Shown: positions 59,087 to 64,000 of the stretch, piece by piece | Position numbering within the stretch: the first letter of the stretch is position 1 | Layout: each line of letters starts with the position of its first letter | DNA from: 'Nostoc azollae' 0708 | Lineage (GTDB): Bacteria; Cyanobacteriota; Cyanobacteriia; Cyanobacteriales; Nostocaceae | Assembly: GCF_000196515.1 (NCBI RefSeq) | Contig: NC_014248.1 | Location: forward strand, 3,600,001 to 3,664,000 | Reading direction: 5' to 3' | Length of the DNA stretch: 64,000 nucleotides | Translations under genes and position numbers: made by a program | The notes under the pieces: generated by a model | The model's input: the letters and a program-made list of their open reading frames with translations, nothing else | The model's database searches: none | What the model was told of the DNA's origin: nothing

Positions 59087-61177
59087 ATGACCAATGACCA
59101 AGCTAACAAAAGCTTACCTAATCAACGCTGGCAAATCGCGCTACATAATCCCGAATTAGCTGAAAATTTGGCAATTTTAACTAATTTATCCCCTATTATC
59201 AGTCAGTTGTTGATTAATCGGGGTATGGAAACACCAGAAGCAGTACAAAGATTTATAGACCCAGAGAGTTTAAGTTTACCTTCTCCTTTGGAAGAATTCC
59301 CAGATTTAGCAGTCAGTGTAGAATTATTGGCGAATGCGATCACTCATCAAGAGAAGATTGCGATCTGTGGAGATTATGATGCAGATGGTATGACTAGTAC
59401 CGCATTATTATTGAGGACTCTCCGCGCTTTGGGTGCGGATGTAGACTATGCTATCCCTAGCCGGATGCATGAAGGTTATGGAATTAATAAACGCATTGTT
59501 GAAGAATTCCACGGTGAAGGGGTAGGATTAATTCTCACTGTTGATAATGGTATCTCTGCTTTTGAACCAATCGCTAGAGCTAGAGAACTCGGTCTAAAGG
59601 TAATTATCACTGACCATCACGACATTCCCCAAAAATTACCGCCAGCTAATGCAATCCTTAACCCGAAGTTAATAGCTGAGTCTTCACCTTATCGGGGTGT
59701 GGCTGGTGTGGGTGTAGCTTATATTTTAGCAGCCTGTTCAGCCCAACAATTGGGGGAACTTAAAGGTTTAGTTCAGCCAATGTTAGCTTTGTTTACATTG
59801 GGAACGATTGCAGATTTAGCTCCTTTAATTGGTGTAAATCGTCGTTGGGTGAAACGTGGATTAAAGCATTTAGCTAAATCTACTTTACCTGGGGTACAAG
59901 CTTTAATTCAAGTGGCTGGAGTGCAAGCAAGTCAAAAAATTCAAAATTCAAAATTCAAAACTCAAAATAATTCTGATTCCCAACATCTAAAATCTTTAAA
60001 GGCAGAGGATATTGGGTTTCGCTTGGGTCCACGCATTAATGCAATTGGGAGAATTGGTAACCCGCAGACTGTGATAGAATTGCTGACTACTGATGATATG
60101 GGATTAGCTCTAGAAAGAGCAATGCAGTGTGAACAAATAAATATCCAACGTCAGCAAATGTGCGAACAAATCGAACAGGAAGCGATCGCGCTGGTTGAAG
60201 ATTTGTATTTAAACTTTTTGCAAAAAGACCGCGTATTAGTTGTTGTCAAAGATCATTGGCATCATGGTGTAATTGGTATTGTCGCTTCTCGCTTGGTAGA
60301 ACGTTACGGTGTTCCTGTATTCATTGGCACTTATGAAGATGAAACTATGATTCGTGGTTCTGCCAGGGGAATACCTGAATTTAATGTTTTCGAGGCTTTA
60401 GAATATTCTCATGAATTACTCTGGAAACACGGAGGACATAAAGCAGCGGGTGGGTTTTCTTTACCAGCAGATAATTTACTGGCGTTGCGCTCGCGTTTAT
60501 CTGAGTTTGCAAATCAGTGTTTACAACTCCAACACCTCAAACCACTGCTGAAAATTGATGCTCAAGCAAATCTCAACCAAATTAATCAGGAGTTATATCA
60601 ACAATTAAATGTTCTCCATCCTTGCGGTATCGACAATCCTGATCCGGTGTTTTGGACTGCTAATGCACAAGTCATTGAACAGCAAATCGTTGGTAAAGGT
60701 CACATTAAATTGACTTTAGCCCAAACTATCGACAATCAACAGTATAAAATCAAAGCGATCGCCTGGCGTTGGCGCGACTATTTCCCCCTACCACCGCGAG
60801 TTGATATCGCTTATAAACTGAGAGAAAATAACTTTGGTGGTAACATCTCCATTGAAATGGAATTAATCGGAGTCAGACTGCCTCAACAGGTGGAACAATT
60901 ATTTATTACACCAACCCTATCTAAACGTACCAACTTTGAATATAATGAGCGTCAATACACCTGTGGAATTTATCAAAATAGTGCTGGTTCAGAGTTAAGA
61001 ATCAAAAATACTGAAGGTAAAGTATTAGTAATACAGCCAGAAAATAAACTGGGTCTGTTAGGTATAAATCGAGAAGATGCTAAAAAGGTTGACCTATCTC
61101 TACCCCAATATGATGGAATTGTTAAAGCTGCACTTCAGGCTTTGTTAGTGCTGAAGCAGGTGATAGGTGATAGGTGA
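59087..61177 (+). CDS. recJ: Single-stranded-DNA-specific exonuclease RecJ
   Basis: A 5'-3' ssDNA exonuclease for recombination and mismatch repair. 696 residues. DHH-family motifs are AICGDYDADGMTSTALLLR (about 87-105), LTVDNGIS (about 150), IITDHHD (about 170-176) and the DHHA1 GGHKAAGGFS motif (near 450). A repetitive stretch (KIQNSKFKTQNNSDSQ, about 285-300) comes from heptamer DNA repeats in the gene, absent from typical RecJ. The ATG at 59087 lies in an ATGACCA heptamer repeat; the ATG two codons later is also possible. Frame intact. Confidence 0.93.
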   Translation: MTNDQANKSLPNQRWQIALHNPELAENLAILTNLSPIISQLLINRGMETPEAVQRFIDPESLSLPSPLEEFPDLAVSVELLANAITHQEKIAICGDYDADGMTSTALLLRTLRALGADVDYAIPSRMHEGYGINKRIVEEFHGEGVGLILTVDNGISAFEPIARARELGLKVIITDHHDIPQKLPPANAILNPKLIAESSPYRGVAGVGVAYILAACSAQQLGELKGLVQPMLALFTLGTIADLAPLIGVNRRWVKRGLKHLAKSTLPGVQALIQVAGVQASQKIQNSKFKTQNNSDSQHLKSLKAEDIGFRLGPRINAIGRIGNPQTVIELLTTDDMGLALERAMQCEQINIQRQQMCEQIEQEAIALVEDLYLNFLQKDRVLVVVKDHWHHGVIGIVASRLVERYGVPVFIGTYEDETMIRGSARGIPEFNVFEALEYSHELLWKHGGHKAAGGFSLPADNLLALRSRLSEFANQCLQLQHLKPLLKIDAQANLNQINQELYQQLNVLHPCGIDNPDPVFWTANAQVIEQQIVGKGHIKLTLAQTIDNQQYKIKAIAWRWRDYFPLPPRVDIAYKLRENNFGGNISIEMELIGVRLPQQVEQLFITPTLSKRTNFEYNERQYTCGIYQNSAGSELRIKNTEGKVLVIQPENKLGLLGINREDAKKVDLSLPQYDGIVKAALQALLVLKQVIGDR
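59936..59973 (+). repeat. Heptamer STRR inside recJ coding sequence
   Basis: AAAATTC-type heptamers repeated about four to five times with drift, read in frame as KIQNSKFKTQN. The same heptamer, on the other strand, occurs in the spacer at 57555-57579 (TTGAATTTTGAATTTTG). This suggests a noncoding repeat has invaded or expanded in a tolerant loop of RecJ. Confidence 0.8.
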
Positions 61178-61358
61178 TAGTTGCTATCTTTATTCCCCAT
61201 TCCTTTTCTTAACAGACATGATAACTGTTAAAACAAACATAACATGATCAAATCACTAAAAACTGTTACAGTCTATAACGTGATCGCAATATAAGTTAGG
61301 TTACGGTGTTAGTATGCCCTAAAAACGTTGAGAGAGAACCTTAACCTTATTTAACCTT

Positions 61359-61775
61359 ATGGCAACTCTTACTGGACAAACCCCCCTATTTGGTGGTAGC
61401 ACTGGCGGTCTACTTAAAAAAGCAGAAGTAGAAGAAAAGTATGCTATCACTTGGACTAGCCCCAAAGAGCAAGTGTTTGAAATGCCCACCGGTGGTGCTG
61501 CTAGAATGCTCAAGGGCGAAAACTTGCTTTACTTAGCTCGCAAGGAGTATAGTATCGCTTTAGGCGCTCAACTCCGCAAATTCAAAATCACAGACTACAA
61601 AATTTACCGGATTCTCCCCAGTGGTGAAACCTCTTTCATCCACCCTACTGATGGAGTCTTCCCTGAGAAGGTAAATGCTGGTCGTGATAAAGTTCGCCAC
61701 GTACCCCGCAGAATTGGACAAAACCCCAGTCCTGCACAACTTAAATTCAGTGGTAAAGCTACTCACGATGCATAG
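61359..61775 (+). CDS. psaD: Photosystem I subunit II (PsaD)
   Basis: A stromal-side peripheral subunit of photosystem I that docks ferredoxin and holds PsaC. 138 residues starting [19 protein letters not shown], with [64 protein letters not shown] and the basic tail [12 protein letters not shown]. Intact and closely matching the family over its full length. Upstream (61200-61358) is AT-rich with a likely strong promoter. trpE follows 163 bases later. Confidence 0.97.
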   Translation: MATLTGQTPLFGGSTGGLLKKAEVEEKYAITWTSPKEQVFEMPTGGAARMLKGENLLYLARKEYSIALGAQLRKFKITDYKIYRILPSGETSFIHPTDGVFPEKVNAGRDKVRHVPRRIGQNPSPAQLKFSGKATHDA

Positions 61776-61938
61776 TGTTTAGCTGATTGGTAATGGGTAA
61801 GAAAATAAACTTTTACCCATTACCGATTACTCGTAAATTATAGTTATTTCGCATCAAAATCAAAATATATATATAATCCTAAATTCTAAACGGCTGTATT
61901 CTGAACTCCTGAACTCCTGTATTCTGAACTTCTTATTT

Positions 61939-63450
61939 ATGATATTCCCCGATTTCCAGCAATTTACAGAACTAGCAAAACAAGGTAATTTTGTCCCTGT
62001 ATATCAAGAATGGGTCGCTGATTTAGATACCCCTGTTTCTGCTTGGTACAAGGTTTGTGCAGGTCAACCTTATAGCTTTTTGCTGGAGTCGGTGGAAGGT
62101 GGAGAAAAGGTAGGACGTTATAGTTTACTTGGTTGTGATCCGCTGTGGATTTTGGAAGCGCGGGGAGATAAAACTACTCAAACACACCGCGATGGTTCCC
62201 AGGAAGTTTTTACAGGTGATCCTTTTACTGTTTTAGCGGATTGTTTAGCACCTTATCACCCAGTAAAATTACCACAGTTACCTTCAGGAATCGGCGGACT
62301 GTTCGGGTTTTGGGGTTATGAATTGATTAACTGGATTGAACCGTGTGTACCAATTCATCCTCAAGATGAGCGTAATATCCCTGATGGGTTATGGATGCAA
62401 GTAGACCAACTGTTAATTTTTGACCAGGTGAAGCGAAAAATCTGGGCGATCGCCTACGCTGATTTAAGGAATACTGATAATTTAGCAGCAGCATATCAAA
62501 AAGCGAGCGATCACATCCAACAAATGGTGAGTAAGTTATCTTTACCTTTATCACCACAAAATACCCAACTTCCTTGGACATCTCCCCAAAATAAACCCAA
62601 AGCGGGAATGGAAGAATATATCAGCAATTTTACCCGTCCCGATTTTTGTGCTAGTGTGGAAAAAGCTAAAGAATATATCAAAGCAGGTGATATTTTCCAA
62701 GTCGTGATTTCTCAACGTCTATCCACAGAATATACAGAAAATCCCTTCGCTTTATATCGTTCCCTACGCCAAATTAACCCTTCACCTTACATGGCGTATT
62801 TTAACTTCCAAGACTGGCAAATTATCGGTTCTAGTCCTGAAGTTATGGTGAAAGCAGAACGAGATGAAGAAGGGGGAATAATCGCCACTGTCCGACCGAT
62901 TGCGGGAACTAGACCCAGAGGTAAAACCACCCAGGAAGATGAGGCTTTTGCAGCAGATTTACTTCAAGACCCTAAAGAAGTTGCAGAACATATCATGTTA
63001 GTTGATTTAGGACGCAATGATTTAGGACGAGTATGTAAAAATGGCACTGTTAAAGTTGACGAATTAATGATAATTGAACGCTATTCTCATGTTATGCACA
63101 TTGTCAGTAATGTGGTAGGGAAATTAGCGAAAAATAAAACGGCATGGGATTTATTAAAAGCTTGTTTTCCTGCGGGTACAGTTAGCGGTGCGCCAAAAAT
63201 TCGCGCTATGGAAATTATCAATGAATTAGAACTAACCCGCAGAGGTGTATATTCTGGTGTCTATGGATATTATGACTTTGAGGGACAATTAAATAGTGCG
63301 CTCGCTATCAGAACTATGGTTTTACATAATCAAACTGTTACTGTCCAAGCTGGTGCAGGTTTAGTCGCTGATTCTGAACCAGAAAAGGAATACGAAGAAA
63401 CTCTCAATAAAGCCAGAGGTTTATTAGAAGCAATTCGATGTTTGCGGTAA
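61939..63450 (+). CDS. trpE: Anthranilate synthase component I
   Basis: Converts chorismate to anthranilate with TrpG, the first step of tryptophan synthesis. 503 residues. The N-terminal regulatory half includes LLESVEGGEKVGRYS, the tryptophan-inhibition LLES motif. The chorismate-binding domain has IFQVVISQRLS, GSSPEVMV, RPIAGTRPRG, LVDLGRNDLGRV and the catalytic FPAGTVSGAPKIRAMEII. Frame and length normal. No leader peptide rich in Trp codons is visible in the short spacer, so control is probably by feedback inhibition at the LLES site. Confidence 0.96.
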   Translation: MIFPDFQQFTELAKQGNFVPVYQEWVADLDTPVSAWYKVCAGQPYSFLLESVEGGEKVGRYSLLGCDPLWILEARGDKTTQTHRDGSQEVFTGDPFTVLADCLAPYHPVKLPQLPSGIGGLFGFWGYELINWIEPCVPIHPQDERNIPDGLWMQVDQLLIFDQVKRKIWAIAYADLRNTDNLAAAYQKASDHIQQMVSKLSLPLSPQNTQLPWTSPQNKPKAGMEEYISNFTRPDFCASVEKAKEYIKAGDIFQVVISQRLSTEYTENPFALYRSLRQINPSPYMAYFNFQDWQIIGSSPEVMVKAERDEEGGIIATVRPIAGTRPRGKTTQEDEAFAADLLQDPKEVAEHIMLVDLGRNDLGRVCKNGTVKVDELMIIERYSHVMHIVSNVVGKLAKNKTAWDLLKACFPAGTVSGAPKIRAMEIINELELTRRGVYSGVYGYYDFEGQLNSALAIRTMVLHNQTVTVQAGAGLVADSEPEKEYEETLNKARGLLEAIRCLR

Positions 63451-63482
63451 ATTCAGTTACTCCCACGAATTCTAACTATGAA

Positions 63483-64000
63483 TTAGCGATTGTGTAAGGT
63501 TGCTAATATTTCACTGTCCACAATCGCTAATTCATCCAATCGTTCCATCACCTTTTCTCGGTCAAAATAGGTATCAGCTAAAATCCAATATGTTCCAAAA
63601 TGTCACGCTTGTGATGCCATTAAACCACGATATAATTTAGCTAATTCTGCTTCTGGACAGTTCGCAGCTAATAATCCTAAACGTTCATGACTGCGTGCTT
63701 CAATTAAACCCGTTACGAGTAAATTATCTAAAAATTGATCTGGTTCTTTTCTTCTAACTTGTACTTTTAAACCTGCACCGTAGGGAGGCGCTGATAGGGG
63801 TGGAAAGGGAATGTTGTGACGTTCCAACCATTGATTAACTAGTTCAAAGTGTTCTAGTTCTTCCCGTGCGAGCACTGTTAACTCCCTCACTCAGCATTTT
63901 AGCATTAGAGGGATAACGAAACATGAAATTTAACGATACACCAGCCGCCTTGCGTTCAGAGTGGGAGTGATGGAGTAAAATAATATCTAAATTTGTGCGC
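63483..64000 (-). pseudogene. miaE: tRNA-(ms2io6A)-hydroxylase (MiaE-like), broken
   Basis: Di-iron ferritin-like enzyme that hydroxylates modified A37 of tRNA. From the window edge it reads ILLHHSHSERKAAGVSLNFMFRYPSNAKMLSE (His/Glu ligands). An extra base in the GAGGGA run near 63886 then shifts the frame to ELTVLAREELEHFELVNQWLERHNI. An in-frame TGA at 63601-63603 (MASQA*HFGTYWILADTYFDRE) follows, and the tail LAIVDSEILATLHNR ends at 63483. One frameshift and one stop disable it. The start lies beyond the window. It converges with trpE. Confidence 0.88.

Overview
This is a low-GC cyanobacterial chromosome segment. The evidence is chlB, a BciB-type divinyl reductase, psbA, psaD, a high-light-inducible protein, the desC-desA-desB desaturase cluster and a complete aa3 oxidase locus. 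Heptamer short tandem repeats (STRRs), HIP1 octamers (GCGATCGC) and WD40/SPFH/porin-type genes point to a filamentous Nostocales (Nostoc/Anabaena-type) organism. About a third of the recognisable genes are broken, and insertion sequences sit inside one another. That is the signature of a genome eroding under relaxed selection, as reported for the Azolla symbiont 'Nostoc azollae'; the species assignment is inference.

Layout. 1-10.4 kb: IS66 remnant, chlB, a frameshifted psbA, HIT protein, Rpn-type nuclease remnant, comM remnant, DUF4168 protein, holA, hybrid kinase remnant. 10.4-20.8 kb: P450 pseudogene split by a MITE, CcmS-like protein, dead ABC exporter, an intact block (SPFH protein, DUF1824, ABC-F), dead porin, dead IS5-type element. 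21-27 kb: intact lipid and pigment block (bciB, a PLP enzyme, desC, desA, desB). 27-32.2 kb: second MITE copy, DUF488 remnants, an IS701-type element with an IS630-type element inside it, a dual-OB remnant. 32.5-35.5 kb: small 2TM protein, ecfT, der. 35.7-40.8 kb: an AAA ATPase gene split by a second IS701-type element, itself split by an IS1634-type element. 41-47.1 kb: ctaB-ctaA divergent from ctaC-ctaD-ctaE. 47.1-49.4 kb: debris with an intact antitoxin and dead toxin, a beta-helix fragment, a second copy of the ctaE 3' end, a dead SMR-like transporter and a dead SET protein. 49.6-64 kb: WD40 protein, hli, ald, a dead C5 DNA methyltransferase, GHL10 protein, GDSL hydrolase, endonuclease V, recJ, psaD, trpE and a dead miaE.

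How it fits together. The intact genes cover pigment synthesis, photosystem I, respiration, membrane desaturation, DNA replication and repair, ribosome assembly and tryptophan synthesis. The broken genes are mostly dispensable: DNA uptake, restriction-modification, toxin-antitoxin, signalling, export, porin and transposases. psbA is the exception, carrying two one-base insertions with every known catalytic residue still present. I found no convincing undescribed multi-gene system. The most informative structures are the triple-nested insertion, a MITE pair, the duplicated ctaE tail, several long perfect hairpins and repeat-derived regulatory or coding sequence.
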